The position numbers and the translations under genes were made by a program. Below are positions 18,025-28,580 of a DNA stretch of 38,678 nucleotides, piece after piece. How positions within the stretch are numbered: the first letter of the stretch is position 1; every line of letters begins with the position of its first letter. This DNA is from a virus. The stretch is from positions 1-38,678 of IMG/VR virus record IMGVR_UViG_3300032236_000267; one strand, 5' to 3'. Below the pieces are notes generated by a model that was not told where the DNA came from, searched no databases, and saw nothing but the letters and a program-made list of their open reading frames with translations.

Positions 18025-18573
18025 ATGGCAACAACTAAAACACCCAAACCAAGGGCTAAAAAGAATTATATCAACAATGCAGATTTCATGGCGGCTTTGA
18101 TTGCTTATAAAGAAGCAAAGAAGTTAAATGATGATGCACCAATACCAAATTACATTGGTGAATGTTTTATGAAGATTGCTGAAGGTTTATCGCATAAACC
18201 AAACTTCATTAATTACACATACCGAGATGAAATGATTGGAGACGGTATCGAAAACTGTCTAATGTATTTTGCCAATTTCAATCCAGAAAAATCAAACAAT
18301 CCTTTTGCTTACTTTACGCAAATCATTTACTTTGCTTTCTTACGTAGAATTGCCAAAGAGAAAAAACAAACCTATGTTAAGTATAAAGCCACAGAACAGT
18401 TTGGCATCTTAGATGAATTTGAGATGATGGAAATGGAAGATGGGTCTACAAGGCAGTTTGAGATGTATGATAACCTTGCTGAATTTATTGACAATTTTGA
18501 AACAGGACAGAAAGAAAAGAAAAAGAAAGTAGCAATTAAGAAAAAAGGTCTTGAACATTTTATCGAGGAATAA
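18025..18573 (+). CDS. gp55: Late sigma factor gp55
   Basis: This 182-residue protein is the T4-type late-transcription sigma factor. The diagnostic core is YRDEMIGDGIENCLMYFANF followed by NPEKSNNPFAYFTQIIYFAF and LRRIAKEKKQ, equivalent to sigma region 2, which binds core polymerase and melts the promoter. It recognises TATAAATA and depends on the gp45 clamp. A Lys-rich N-terminus (TPKPRAKKN) and C-terminus (EKKKKVAIKKKG) flank the core. Several TATAAATA boxes in this window are its expected targets. An AGGAG site precedes the start, and phoH follows 3 bases later. Confidence 0.93.
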   Translation: MATTKTPKPRAKKNYINNADFMAALIAYKEAKKLNDDAPIPNYIGECFMKIAEGLSHKPNFINYTYRDEMIGDGIENCLMYFANFNPEKSNNPFAYFTQIIYFAFLRRIAKEKKQTYVKYKATEQFGILDEFEMMEMEDGSTRQFEMYDNLAEFIDNFETGQKEKKKKVAIKKKGLEHFIEE

Positions 18574-18576
18574 TTT

Positions 18577-19350
18577 ATGGCTAGAAGAGCCCGACCACAA
18601 CTTGTAGAAGAACCAGTATTACAAGTTCAACCAAAACCAGGTAATCATTTAAAGTTAAGAATTGATGATTTAAAAACATTTCAACCTTTAACAGAAAATC
18701 AAAAGAAATTCTTTGAGGCTTATAAACAAGGTGATTACTTTGTTGCCTTACATGGTGTAGCAGGAACAGGAAAAACATTCTGTGCCTTATATAAAGCTAT
18801 TGAAGAAGTCTTGGACAAAGGTAATCCTTTTAATAAGATTATTGTTGTTCGTTCAGCAGTGCAATCACGTGAGATTGGCCATTTACCTGGCGATGTAAAT
18901 GAGAAGATGGAAATCTATCAACAACCATATAGACAGATATGTGAGACCTTATTTGGTCGCAAAGATGCCTGGGATAGATTAGAAGAACAACATCACATAG
19001 AGTTCATCTCCACTTCTTTCATTCGAGGGATGTCCTTTGATGACGCAATCATCATTGTGGATGAAATGCAAAACTTGACATTTGAAGAGATTGATACAGT
19101 GATGACACGTGTTGGTTATCGTTCAAAGATTATTTGGTGTGGTGATTACCGTCAAACCGATTTGAATAAGAAAAAGAATGACATGTCTGGTATTCTTAAG
19201 TTCTTTGATATTGCTTTACATATGGGCGCTTTTACTAAGATTGAGTTTACTCCAGATGACATTGTTCGGTCATCGTTGGTAAAAGATTACATTATTGCCA
19301 AATTGAGATATGAAGATATGGAAATAGGGCTTGAACAAAACAAAAAATAG
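18577..19350 (+). CDS. phoH: PhoH-like ATPase
   Basis: This 257-residue P-loop protein belongs to the PhoH family. It has the entry motif LTENQKKFFEAYKQGDYFVA, Walker A GVAGTGKTF, IIVVRSAVQSREIGHLPGDV followed by NEKMEIYQQPY, Walker B AIIIVDEMQN and the sensor GDYRQTDL. PhoH proteins are ATPases related to superfamily 1 helicases; their role in phage is not settled, though RNA metabolism or phosphate-stress links are proposed. The gene is very common in marine phages. It follows gene 55 after 3 bases. The groEL promoter starts inside its last codons. Confidence 0.93.
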   Translation: MARRARPQLVEEPVLQVQPKPGNHLKLRIDDLKTFQPLTENQKKFFEAYKQGDYFVALHGVAGTGKTFCALYKAIEEVLDKGNPFNKIIVVRSAVQSREIGHLPGDVNEKMEIYQQPYRQICETLFGRKDAWDRLEEQHHIEFISTSFIRGMSFDDAIIIVDEMQNLTFEEIDTVMTRVGYRSKIIWCGDYRQTDLNKKKNDMSGILKFFDIALHMGAFTKIEFTPDDIVRSSLVKDYIIAKLRYEDMEIGLEQNKK

Positions 19351-19359
19351 TGATATAAT
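19331..19359 (+). promoter_or_regulatory. Sigma70-type promoter for groEL
   Basis: TTGAAC (19331-19336), a 17-base spacer and TATAAT (19354-19359) form a near-consensus host promoter. It overlaps the end of phoH and lies 29 bases before the groEL start, with TAGGAG upstream of the ATG. It would let groEL be made early, independently of the late genes upstream. Confidence 0.8.
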
Positions 19360-19388
19360 GTGTGTTATTAGTTTAATAGGAGTTTTAA

Positions 19389-21005
<1,617 letters not shown>

Positions 21006-21006
21006 T

Positions 21007-21390
21007 ATGGGACTAGAATTTAATGAGGAGAATTTAAAAAAAGTATCTAAATTAATTAAAGACAATTTAACACCTGATTTATTGCCAAAGAAATGGGTTG
21101 GTAGAAATAGTACCAACCCAACATTTGGTCATTGTCATAATGCCGCAGGATGTCTATATAAGATATTTGGTGTTAAGAATCTAAAGATGTATCGTGGTTT
21201 AGATGATGAAGGCATCTACCACTGGTGGGCTCAAGACAAAGAAGGAAATATCATTGATTTGACTTCTGAACAATATACAACAACCGGTAGGACCCCGCCT
21301 TATGATAAAGGTGAAAAGGCGGGCATGTTAGGTTTTGATTATCGTAAACGTGTTGAAACATTATTTGAGAGAGTGAATTCTTTATTATGA
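21007..21390 (+). CDS. Unknown protein with conserved Cys/His, possible papain-like fold
   Basis: I do not recognise this 127-residue protein. A frame open further upstream runs into groEL; I chose ATG 21007, one base after the groEL stop, because GroEL is certainly translated there. Residues worth noting are Cys in FGHCHNAAGCLYKIF, His in GIYHWWAQDK and Asp in NIIDLTSEQY: a Cys-His-Asp order that occurs in papain/NlpC-like folds. That makes a small thiol hydrolase a possibility only. The end overlaps gene 47 by 4 bases (ATGA), so it is co-translated with the recombination genes. Confidence 0.65.
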   Translation: MGLEFNEENLKKVSKLIKDNLTPDLLPKKWVGRNSTNPTFGHCHNAAGCLYKIFGVKNLKMYRGLDDEGIYHWWAQDKEGNIIDLTSEQYTTTGRTPPYDKGEKAGMLGFDYRKRVETLFERVNSLL

Positions 21391-22460
21391 AAGTAGCAAT
21401 TATTACCGACCAGCATTTCGGCGCACGAAATGACTCGTTACATTTTATCAATTTCTATGATAAATTCTATACTAATACCTTTTTCCCTAAACTAGAGGAA
21501 AAAGGTATTAAACATGTTTTAATCCTCGGTGATACTTTTGACCGTAGGAAATATGTTAACTTCTTTTCATTGAAACGTGCTAAAGAAATGTTCTTTGATA
21601 AACTTCAGGCAATGGATATCAAAGTAGACATGTTAGCAGGTAACCATGATACTTATTTTAAAAACACAAATGATGTAAACTCGGTGGATTTGTTATTGAA
21701 AGAATATAACAATATTAATGTTATTGATTCTCCAACAACAATCCAAGTTGATGACACACCTATCTGTATGATGCCTTGGATTTGTCCAGAGAATTATGAA
21801 GATAGTATGAATATGATAAAGGATACAAATGCTCAAATCTGCATGGGTCACTTTGAAATCGAAGGCTTTCAAGTTTTTCGTGGAGTCCAATCCCATGAAG
21901 GTCTGTCTAGCGATATCTTTAATAAGTTTGATTTGGTTTTCTCCGGTCATTATCATCATAAATCTAATGCTGGCAACATACATTACCTCGGCAACCCATA
22001 TGAATTAACTTGGTCAGATTACCAGGATTCTCGTGGTTTCCATTTGTTTGATTTAGACACACGTGAGTTGGAATTTATTCAAAATCCATATTCAATGTTC
22101 TATAAGATTACATATGATGACACCACACCAAATGCTATCTCAGATATCTCAAATATGGATTTAACACAATACAAAGATACGTTTATCAAGGTGATTGTGG
22201 TTAATAAAACTAATCCTTATCTGTTTGATTTGTTTATGAGTAACCTATATAAACAGAATCCAATTGATGTATCCATTGTTGAAGATAATTTAGACTTGAC
22301 AGAAGGCTTAGAATCAGATATAATCTCTGATGCTGAAGACACATTAACTATTTTGAACAAGTATGTGGATAATCTTCAAGTACAGGATTTAGATGGCAAC
22401 AAATTAAAAACCATTCTAAAAGAACTTTATGTAGAAGCTTTGAACTTAGAAACTATATGA
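21387..22460 (+). CDS. gp47: Recombination nuclease subunit gp47 (SbcD/Mre11-like)
   Basis: This 357-residue metallophosphoesterase has the five usual metal-binding motifs: TDQHFGARND, LGDTFDRRKYVN, AGNHDTYFKN, MGHFEIEG and SGHYHHKS. It is the nuclease half of the gp46/gp47 complex, which resects DNA ends to start recombination-dependent replication and helps degrade host DNA. Its stop overlaps the gene 46 ATG by 4 bases, keeping the T4 order 47 then 46. Confidence 0.95.
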   Translation: MKVAIITDQHFGARNDSLHFINFYDKFYTNTFFPKLEEKGIKHVLILGDTFDRRKYVNFFSLKRAKEMFFDKLQAMDIKVDMLAGNHDTYFKNTNDVNSVDLLLKEYNNINVIDSPTTIQVDDTPICMMPWICPENYEDSMNMIKDTNAQICMGHFEIEGFQVFRGVQSHEGLSSDIFNKFDLVFSGHYHHKSNAGNIHYLGNPYELTWSDYQDSRGFHLFDLDTRELEFIQNPYSMFYKITYDDTTPNAISDISNMDLTQYKDTFIKVIVVNKTNPYLFDLFMSNLYKQNPIDVSIVEDNLDLTEGLESDIISDAEDTLTILNKYVDNLQVQDLDGNKLKTILKELYVEALNLETI

Positions 22461-24172
22461 TTACATTTGAAAAATTAAGATGGCGCAACTTTTTAAGCAC
22501 TGGCAATTTTAATACCGAACTACAATTAAATCGTTCAAATAATACGTTAGTTATTGGCACCAATGGTGCTGGTAAATCAACAATGTTGGATGCTTTGTGT
22601 TTTGTATTGTTTGGTAAACCATTCCGTAAAATCAATAAACCACAACTAGTCAACTCAATCAATGAGAAAGACTGTGTTGTGGAGATTGAATTTTCTATTG
22701 GTGAAAAGAAATACAAAGTAATTCGTGGCATCAAACCTAATATCTTTGAAATCTATTGTAATGATAAGATGGTTAACCAAGATGCTAAGATGAAGGATTA
22801 CCAAGAACACCTGGAGAAATTAATTCTTAAATTAAACTTTAAGACATTTACTCAAGTGGTTATCTTAGGGTCTGCTTCGTTTGTTCCTTTCATGCAGTTA
22901 TCTCCGTCAGACCGTAGAACTATTATTGAAGACTTATTGGATATTGAAATCTTCTCAACAATGAATGTGTTGTTGAAACAACGCCTGTCTGCTAATAAAG
23001 ATAACATTACCACAAGTAAGAATGGTATGGAACTGTTGGCTGAAAAGATTAAACTTCAAAAAGAAAACATCGAGTTACACAAGAAGAATAGCGAAGAAGA
23101 GATTGAAAAGAAACGACAAGATGTGGCTAACAATGAAATTCAAGCCATTACTATTGCCGATGAAATTGCAACTATTAATAATACGGTTGCCGAATTAACT
23201 AACTCAATTGTCAGTTACGATGTGGTTCAAAAGAAGAGTGTTAAGTTATCTCAACTTGAATCTCAAATGGAAACTCGTGTTAAGAAATTAGAAAAAGATA
23301 TTTCATTCTTCCATGATAATGATAATTGTCCAACATGTAAACAAGGTATCGAACATGACTTTAAAACTGGCCAAATTACCACATTATCAACAACAAAAGC
23401 AGAAGTAGAAACTGGATTAGTTGAAATCAATAAGCAAATCCAAGAAGTTAATGATGAATTGAATTTGATTTCCAATGTGAATAAAGAAATCACTAATCAC
23501 AATTTAGAAGCTGCCAAGAAGTGGGCAACATTACAATCTATCCACAAGTATGTTAAAAACCTTGAGGCTGAAATTACTGAGTTGGAACAAAAGAAAGACA
23601 ACATTGAGAATAACAATGAACATCTTAAAGAGTTAAAAGACCAACTAGGTAAAGCGGTGGACATCCAGAAAGAGTTAATTACTGAGAAGCAATACTTCGA
23701 CTTTGCTAGTGGAATGTTAAAGGATTCTGGCATTAAAACTAGGATTATTAAACAATATCTACCTATTATGAACAAGTTGATTAATAAGTATTTGTCTTCA
23801 ATGAACTTCTTTGTTAACTTTAACATTGATGAAAATTTTGAAGAAACCATCAAGTCAAGATACCGAGATGCTTTCAGTTACTACAACTTCTCAGAAGGCG
23901 AAAAGTTCCGTATTGATGTGGCATTATTGTTGACATGGAGACAGATTGCTAGATTGAAGAATTCAGTTAACACAAACTTGTTAATCTTGGATGAAGTGTT
24001 TGATAGTAGTTTAGATACTGGTGGTACAGATGAGTTTATGAAGTTGATTTATGATTTAGGAGTTGATACCAATGTATTTGTTATCAGTCATAAGGGTGAC
24101 CAATTATTTGACAAGTTCCGTTCAGTAATTCGGTTTGAAAAGAAAAACAATTTTAGTCAGGTGGCAAAATGA
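22457..24172 (+). CDS. gp46: Recombination nuclease subunit gp46 (SbcC/Rad50-like)
   Basis: The 571-residue SMC-like ATPase has Walker A GTNGAGKST at residues 34-42, two long coiled-coil arms (from about 170 to 270 and 310 to 420) joined by a zinc hook NCPTCKQGIEHDF, the ABC signature FSEGEKFRIDVALLL and Walker B NLLILDEVFDSSLD. With gp47 it makes the DNA-end resection complex. Length matches T4 gp46 (560 residues). The reading frame overlaps the genes on both sides by 4 bases, indicating tight translational coupling across 47, 46 and the deformylase gene. Confidence 0.95.
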   Translation: MITFEKLRWRNFLSTGNFNTELQLNRSNNTLVIGTNGAGKSTMLDALCFVLFGKPFRKINKPQLVNSINEKDCVVEIEFSIGEKKYKVIRGIKPNIFEIYCNDKMVNQDAKMKDYQEHLEKLILKLNFKTFTQVVILGSASFVPFMQLSPSDRRTIIEDLLDIEIFSTMNVLLKQRLSANKDNITTSKNGMELLAEKIKLQKENIELHKKNSEEEIEKKRQDVANNEIQAITIADEIATINNTVAELTNSIVSYDVVQKKSVKLSQLESQMETRVKKLEKDISFFHDNDNCPTCKQGIEHDFKTGQITTLSTTKAEVETGLVEINKQIQEVNDELNLISNVNKEITNHNLEAAKKWATLQSIHKYVKNLEAEITELEQKKDNIENNNEHLKELKDQLGKAVDIQKELITEKQYFDFASGMLKDSGIKTRIIKQYLPIMNKLINKYLSSMNFFVNFNIDENFEETIKSRYRDAFSYYNFSEGEKFRIDVALLLTWRQIARLKNSVNTNLLILDEVFDSSLDTGGTDEFMKLIYDLGVDTNVFVISHKGDQLFDKFRSVIRFEKKNNFSQVAK

Positions 24173-24852
24173 GCGATGAAATTATATTAGATACCAAGGA
24201 ATTAGCCAAGGTACAACCATCAAAAGTGGATATTCCTACTTTTAATTTATTACCAGAGGGTTCTCCTTCTCTTAGTGAATCTTTACCAGAATTTGATTTT
24301 GCAAATCCACCAACTAACCCAACGGCCTTTGCCTCATCATTAGTTGAAACATGTATTAAAAACCGCGGTTTAGGATTATCTGCCAATCAATGTGGTTTTC
24401 CATATCGTGTATTTGTAGCAGGCGCTGAAGATAACTATGTAGCATATTTTAATCCTAAAGTAATTAGTATGTCGCAAGAAGAAACATTAGGTGATGAAGG
24501 TTGTTTGTCTTTTCCTAATTTGTTTTTAAAAGTATATCGTCCTAATTGGGTTAAAATTGAATACCAAGATTTCAATGGTGAAAAACACACAGAACAATTT
24601 GAGGGTTTGACTGCTAGAGTCTTGTTACATGAGATTGACCATATGAACGGCATTACTTTTAATCATCGTACAAAACCTATGGCTTTAAAAAGTGGTCTTG
24701 ACAAACGTGATAAATTAATGTATCGTATTGAACGTGCAGCAAAAGCAATGAAAAAAGCAACAGCATATAATGCAGAATTTAACCGAGTTTCATCGGGACA
24801 ACAAGTGACTTCTAACAAACCTGCTAGAAAATCAGCTGGTCGTGGTAGATAA
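24169..24852 (+). CDS. def: Peptide deformylase
   Basis: This 227-residue enzyme removes the formyl group from the N-terminal methionine of new proteins. All three motifs are present: motif I RGLGLSANQCG, motif II EGCLSF (metal-binding Cys) and motif III LLHEIDHMNG (two metal-binding His and the catalytic Glu). It is longer than typical phage deformylases: about 40 N-terminal residues precede the core and a Lys/Arg-rich tail (ARKSAGRGR) follows. It overlaps gene 46 by 4 bases. Phage deformylases are known in marine phages, often linked to turnover of photosystem proteins; here no photosynthesis gene is seen. The window also encodes an initiator tRNA. Confidence 0.94.
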   Translation: MSDEIILDTKELAKVQPSKVDIPTFNLLPEGSPSLSESLPEFDFANPPTNPTAFASSLVETCIKNRGLGLSANQCGFPYRVFVAGAEDNYVAYFNPKVISMSQEETLGDEGCLSFPNLFLKVYRPNWVKIEYQDFNGEKHTEQFEGLTARVLLHEIDHMNGITFNHRTKPMALKSGLDKRDKLMYRIERAAKAMKKATAYNAEFNRVSSGQQVTSNKPARKSAGRGR

Positions 24853-24863
24853 AAGGATAATGA

Positions 24864-26132
24864 ATGGCAACGCCAATTGAATATGTAGAAAAACAATGGG
24901 AAGAATGGCAGGCGGCAAATCCGCCTGTTTCGGAAGAGTGTAGATTATCGGAAGATAAGTTGAAAGAACAACTAATCTCCGATTTAACTTATGCTTCAGG
25001 CATGGATGTTAAAGAATATACTTTATACCAAAAATGGTTAGAAGTTAAAGAAAGATATCCAACGGAAACCATTTCAACATTGTTTGGTGAAGAAGAGCAG
25101 ATGGTCAATAAAGACCATGAAAAAATCATCAAAACAGTTAAACAAAACTTTTGGATGCCAGAAGGTCCAGATGATTATGAAAAATTAAAACCAAAACTAG
25201 TTTTATCTAATGGAGATTTAGCGGAAACGTGGAATGCCATTAGAACTTTCTCGTCAACGATGATTAACAATTCAAACATTGGTCGTAATTTGTTTTACAC
25301 CATCGTTGATGAGGTGACAGGAAAATATCTAGGAGTAATTTGTATATCATCAGACTTCCTAGATTTGACTCCACGTGATAATGCTATTGGTTGGTCACGT
25401 GATGTTAAGACACAACAAGGTATGATTAACCATACAGCAATTGGTTCAACAATTGTTCCATTACAACCACTTGGTTATAATTACATGGGTGGCAAGTTGC
25501 TTGCTTTACTATGTTTAGCAGACCAAGTACAAGATGATTGGCACAATCGTTACGGTGACCCGTTGGTTGCTATTACCACGACATCCTTGTATGGTAAAAC
25601 AAAGGCCAATGGATTATCTCAGTATGATGGATTAACTCATTGGAATAAGATGGGTTTCTCTTCTGGTTCTGTTGCTTTCCAACCAATGAGACCAACACGT
25701 AACTTAGTATTCCAATGGATTAAAGAGAACTATCCACGTAAATACTTTGAATGGTGGGAAGCAAAGAATACACAAGGACTTCCATTGAAACGTGACCACA
25801 AGAATCGTTCACTTGGTTTTGCCTATTCTAAATTAAAAATTGATAAAGATTTAACTCGTACAGAACACCAACGTGGTATTTACTTTGCTCCACTTTATGA
25901 TGATGCTTATGAGTTCTTACGCAAAGAGAAACCATTTAGAGATTTGACTAAGAGTTTCGATACAAGCACTGAGGCATTGACCAATATTTGGAAGAAAGAT
26001 TATGCCAAAGGTCGTATTTCAATGTTAAAGAAAAAGAATACTGTGTCGTATGAGAATTTGTTCTATGATGATTTAATCTATTTGACATGGGAACAAACAA
26101 AAGAGAAATATTTACCGCAAGTTGGGCGATAA
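24864..26132 (+). CDS. DUF4338 (DruA-family) protein
   Basis: The 422-residue protein matches the pattern of DUF4338: YLGVICISSDFLDLTPRDNA followed by IGWSRD, then LLALLCLADQVQDDWHNRYG, PLVAITTTSLYG and a LTHWNKMGFSSG segment. In this family a 'Gli.fss....l..RD..IGW' block, a 'l.sk.lal..r.l..dw..rYG' block and a '..aanw..lG.t.G' block come in that order. The family includes DruA of the Druantia anti-phage system, whose activity is not well defined. A phage copy could be a nuclease-type accessory protein or interfere with such a defence; that is inference. The C-terminal 120 residues are basic. It lies 11 bases after the deformylase gene, and the unit ends before a promoter. Confidence 0.65.
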   Translation: MATPIEYVEKQWEEWQAANPPVSEECRLSEDKLKEQLISDLTYASGMDVKEYTLYQKWLEVKERYPTETISTLFGEEEQMVNKDHEKIIKTVKQNFWMPEGPDDYEKLKPKLVLSNGDLAETWNAIRTFSSTMINNSNIGRNLFYTIVDEVTGKYLGVICISSDFLDLTPRDNAIGWSRDVKTQQGMINHTAIGSTIVPLQPLGYNYMGGKLLALLCLADQVQDDWHNRYGDPLVAITTTSLYGKTKANGLSQYDGLTHWNKMGFSSGSVAFQPMRPTRNLVFQWIKENYPRKYFEWWEAKNTQGLPLKRDHKNRSLGFAYSKLKIDKDLTRTEHQRGIYFAPLYDDAYEFLRKEKPFRDLTKSFDTSTEALTNIWKKDYAKGRISMLKKKNTVSYENLFYDDLIYLTWEQTKEKYLPQVGR

Positions 26133-26136
26133 TCGC

Positions 26137-26166
26137 TTGACAAGTAGCATAGATATAATGTATACT
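26137..26166 (+). promoter_or_regulatory. Sigma70-type promoter before the replication genes
   Basis: TTGACA (26137-26142), an 18-base spacer and TATACT (26161-26166). It lies in the gap after the DUF4338 gene and 27 bases before the next start, which has a GAGGAA ribosome site. It probably drives the glycosyltransferase, dNMP kinase and clamp/clamp-loader genes early in infection. The spacer has an AGCATA element shared with the promoters at 31494 and 35577. Confidence 0.8.
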
Positions 26167-26193
26167 GTTATTATTAATTGATTGAGGAATATT

Positions 26194-27012
26194 ATGGAAA
26201 TTAAAATTTCAAAAGAAGATTTACAAAAGAAAAGTCTTTTCGTTGCTACCCCAATGTATGGCGGTGTTTGTCATGGTCTCTATATGAAGGCCTGTTTAGA
26301 TTTACAAGGTCTGCTAGCACAATATGGAGTTCAAGTTAAGTTCTCCTTTCTATTTAATGAATCATTAATTACCCGAGCAAGAAATTATTTGGTTGATGAA
26401 TTCTATCATCGTTCAGATTGCACTCACATGTTATTCTTGGACTCAGACGTTCATTTTAATCCACAAGATGTAATTGCTATGTTGGCTTTGGATAAAGATG
26501 TTATTGGTGGTCCATATCCTAAGAAAGCAATCAAATGGAAAAACATTCTGACTGCTATCAAAAAGAATCCAGATATCTCTGTTAATGACTTAGAAAAACT
26601 TGCTGGTGACTTTGTATTTAATCCAGTTAAAGGCACGGCACAGTTCTCTATCGCTGACCCATTGGAAGTTTTAGAAATTGGTACTGGCTTTATGATGATT
26701 AAACGTCAAGTGCTTGAGAAAATGGAACAAGCATATCCAATGATTAGATATAAACCAGACCATGTAGGTCAAGCAAATTTTGATGGTACACGATATATCC
26801 ATGCTTTCTTTGACACAGTAATTGACTCTACAGATAGTATTACTGGTGGTGGTTCTGACCGTTATCTTTCAGAAGATTATATGTTCTGTCAGATGTGGCG
26901 TAAGATTGGTGGCCAAATTTGGTTATGTCCATGGATGAGAACTGCTCACATTGGTACATATCATTTCCAAGGTGATATGCCAGCGATTGCTAACTTTGTT
27001 GGAGAAATGTAA
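26194..27012 (+). CDS. Glycosyltransferase-like protein (GT-A, DxD)
   Basis: The 272-residue protein resembles a GT-A glycosyltransferase. KSLFVATPMYGGVCHGLYMK is a usual first strand and loop, FNESLITRARNYLVDEF precedes the DxD metal motif in HMLFLDSDVHFNPQDVI, and GGPYPKKAIKW follows. A C-terminal EDYMFCQMWRKIGGQIWLCP then AHIGTYHFQG supplies the usual acidic base and His. The donor and acceptor are unknown; close relatives in cyanophages are annotated only as hypothetical or glycosyltransferase. I chose ATG 26194, which has GAGGAA 4 bases upstream; an in-frame TTG at 26182 overlaps that site. The dNMP kinase gene starts right at its stop codon. Confidence 0.8.
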   Translation: MEIKISKEDLQKKSLFVATPMYGGVCHGLYMKACLDLQGLLAQYGVQVKFSFLFNESLITRARNYLVDEFYHRSDCTHMLFLDSDVHFNPQDVIAMLALDKDVIGGPYPKKAIKWKNILTAIKKNPDISVNDLEKLAGDFVFNPVKGTAQFSIADPLEVLEIGTGFMMIKRQVLEKMEQAYPMIRYKPDHVGQANFDGTRYIHAFFDTVIDSTDSITGGGSDRYLSEDYMFCQMWRKIGGQIWLCPWMRTAHIGTYHFQGDMPAIANFVGEM

Positions 27013-27702
27013 TTGATTATTGGTTTAGTTGGTTTTATTGGTGCCGGCAAAGGGACTGTAGGTGAATTACTTCGCCTACATGCTTACAAACAGATGTCCT
27101 TTGCTGGTGCTTTAAAAGATACTGCATCTATTATGTTTGGATGGGACCGTGATTTACTTGAAGGTGATACAGTTGAATCTAGGGTATTCCGTGAAACAAA
27201 AGATGAGTTTTGGTCTTCTCGCTTTGGTTATGATTTTTCTCCTCGCCTGGCACTTCAACGGTTGGGCACCGAAGCCGGTCGTGATGTTTTTCATCAAGAC
27301 ATTTGGATTTATGCTTTAGAAAATCGTATTAAGAAATTACCTAAAGTGGTAATTACTGACACACGTTTTCCTAATGAGATTGAGTTTATTCGCTCTCAAG
27401 GCGGAGTAATTGTTGAAGTAAAACGTGGAGAAAGGCCTGAATGGTATGAGATAGCTGAACAACAAAATCAGCGAGCTCAACCAGACAAACCAATTAATAA
27501 TTTGATGGCATTACATCATCCAGATATTCACGTATCTGAGTGGGCATGGATTGGCCAAAAGATTGATTTTACTATCAACAATAGTGGTACGTTAAGTGAT
27601 TTGAAAAAAGGTGTCGAAAACTTATTGACACTGATTGAAATTCGTGATAATATTAATATGTTACATAATGATGAAGGAGTAGTAAATGAAGTTTTCGCCT
27701 AA
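27013..27702 (+). CDS. Deoxynucleoside monophosphate kinase (gp1-like)
   Basis: The 229-residue P-loop kinase phosphorylates dNMPs (in T4, the hydroxymethyl-dCMP, dTMP and dGMP kinase gp1). The P-loop is GFIGAGKGTV at residues 7-16. LRLHAYKQMSFAGALKDTAS is the family's next block, with LALQRLGTEAGRDVF and VITDTRFPNEIEFI further on. Translation starts at TTG 27013 immediately after the preceding stop; the P-loop spacing requires this start. The frame overlaps the clamp gene by 17 bases. It supplies nucleotides for replication next to the replisome genes. Confidence 0.85.
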   Translation: MIIGLVGFIGAGKGTVGELLRLHAYKQMSFAGALKDTASIMFGWDRDLLEGDTVESRVFRETKDEFWSSRFGYDFSPRLALQRLGTEAGRDVFHQDIWIYALENRIKKLPKVVITDTRFPNEIEFIRSQGGVIVEVKRGERPEWYEIAEQQNQRAQPDKPINNLMALHHPDIHVSEWAWIGQKIDFTINNSGTLSDLKKGVENLLTLIEIRDNINMLHNDEGVVNEVFA

Positions 27703-28360
27703 AACAATCGATGTGTTGAAAAATTTCTCAACCATCAATCCAGGTTTGTTGTTCAAAACAGGCAGTACAATCTGTACAATGTCACCACAAAAGAATATTC
27801 TATGTGAAGCAGTTGTAGAGGATTCATTCCCACAAGACTTTGGTGTCCATGATTTGAATAATTTCTTGTCTGTGTTATCACTAAACAAAGACCCCGAAAT
27901 TGATTTTGATGGTAAAAATGCCGTCATCAAGTTCTTAAATGGTCGTTCAAAAATTAAATATCGCTTTACTGAAGCGTCAATGATTGTATCTCCACCAGAA
28001 AAGAAGATTACACTTCCATCAGTAGATGTGTCTTTTGCTTTAACTGAAGAAGATTATGGTTGGATTCAAAAGACGGCAGCAATCTTACGTTCACCTAACG
28101 TAGCAGTTGTTGGCAATGGCACATCAGTTGAACTATTGACTTTTGATTCTGCTGATGATTCTGCACCGACAAACGCAGTTGACATTGGTTTAACCACAGA
28201 CAAAAACTTCAAATTGATTTTCAAAACTGAAAACTTGAAGATGGTTCCTGGGGCTTATGCTGTTGATATTTCTTCAAAAGGTATTGCTCACTTTAAGAAT
28301 ACTAAAGAAAACATTCAGTATTGGATTGCAACAGAAGCTGGTTCATCATTCGAGGGTTAA
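27686..28360 (+). CDS. gp45: Sliding clamp gp45
   Basis: This 224-residue protein is the T4-like processivity clamp. It begins MKFSPKTIDVLKNFSTINPG and contains FGVHDLNNFLSVLSLNKDPE, KYRFTEASMIVSPPEKKITL and YAVDISSKGIAHFKN, all typical. The trimer encircles DNA, tethers the polymerase and also activates late transcription with gp55. Length equals T4 gp45 (228 residues). GAAGGAG precedes the ATG within the kinase gene. Order 45, small genes, 44, 62, regA follows T4. Confidence 0.95.
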   Translation: MKFSPKTIDVLKNFSTINPGLLFKTGSTICTMSPQKNILCEAVVEDSFPQDFGVHDLNNFLSVLSLNKDPEIDFDGKNAVIKFLNGRSKIKYRFTEASMIVSPPEKKITLPSVDVSFALTEEDYGWIQKTAAILRSPNVAVVGNGTSVELLTFDSADDSAPTNAVDIGLTTDKNFKLIFKTENLKMVPGAYAVDISSKGIAHFKNTKENIQYWIATEAGSSFEG

Positions 28361-28361
28361 T

Positions 28362-28577
28362 ATGGCACTAAAATACTTTACAAATCAATATGAAGGCAAT
28401 GCGGATAATTCTATTGCTATTAATTCAGACCATGTGGTTTCTGTTTATGCTTCAGAATTGGAAGTATCAGCAAATGCTAAAATCAAGGTCACAACCATTT
28501 ATTGTTTAAATGGTACCGCTTTTAATGTTACTGATAGATATATGGATGTTGTTGCTAGATTAAATGAGAAAGATTAG
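28362..28577 (+). CDS. Small protein of unknown function between 45 and 44
   Basis: The 71-residue protein starts one base after the gene 45 stop. The frame extends upstream within gene 45, but ATG 28362 is the natural coupled start. Sequence features: MALKYFTNQYEGNADNS, then DHVVSVYASELEV, KIKVTTIYCLNGTAFNVTDR and a helical MDVVARLNE end. The pattern of two strands, a 'tIYclNGt.f.v' hairpin and a short helix suggests a small beta barrel, a little like FlbD-type proteins. Function unknown; the position suggests a replication or late-transcription accessory. Confidence 0.6.
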   Translation: MALKYFTNQYEGNADNSIAINSDHVVSVYASELEVSANAKIKVTTIYCLNGTAFNVTDRYMDVVARLNEKD

Positions 28578-28580
28578 ATT

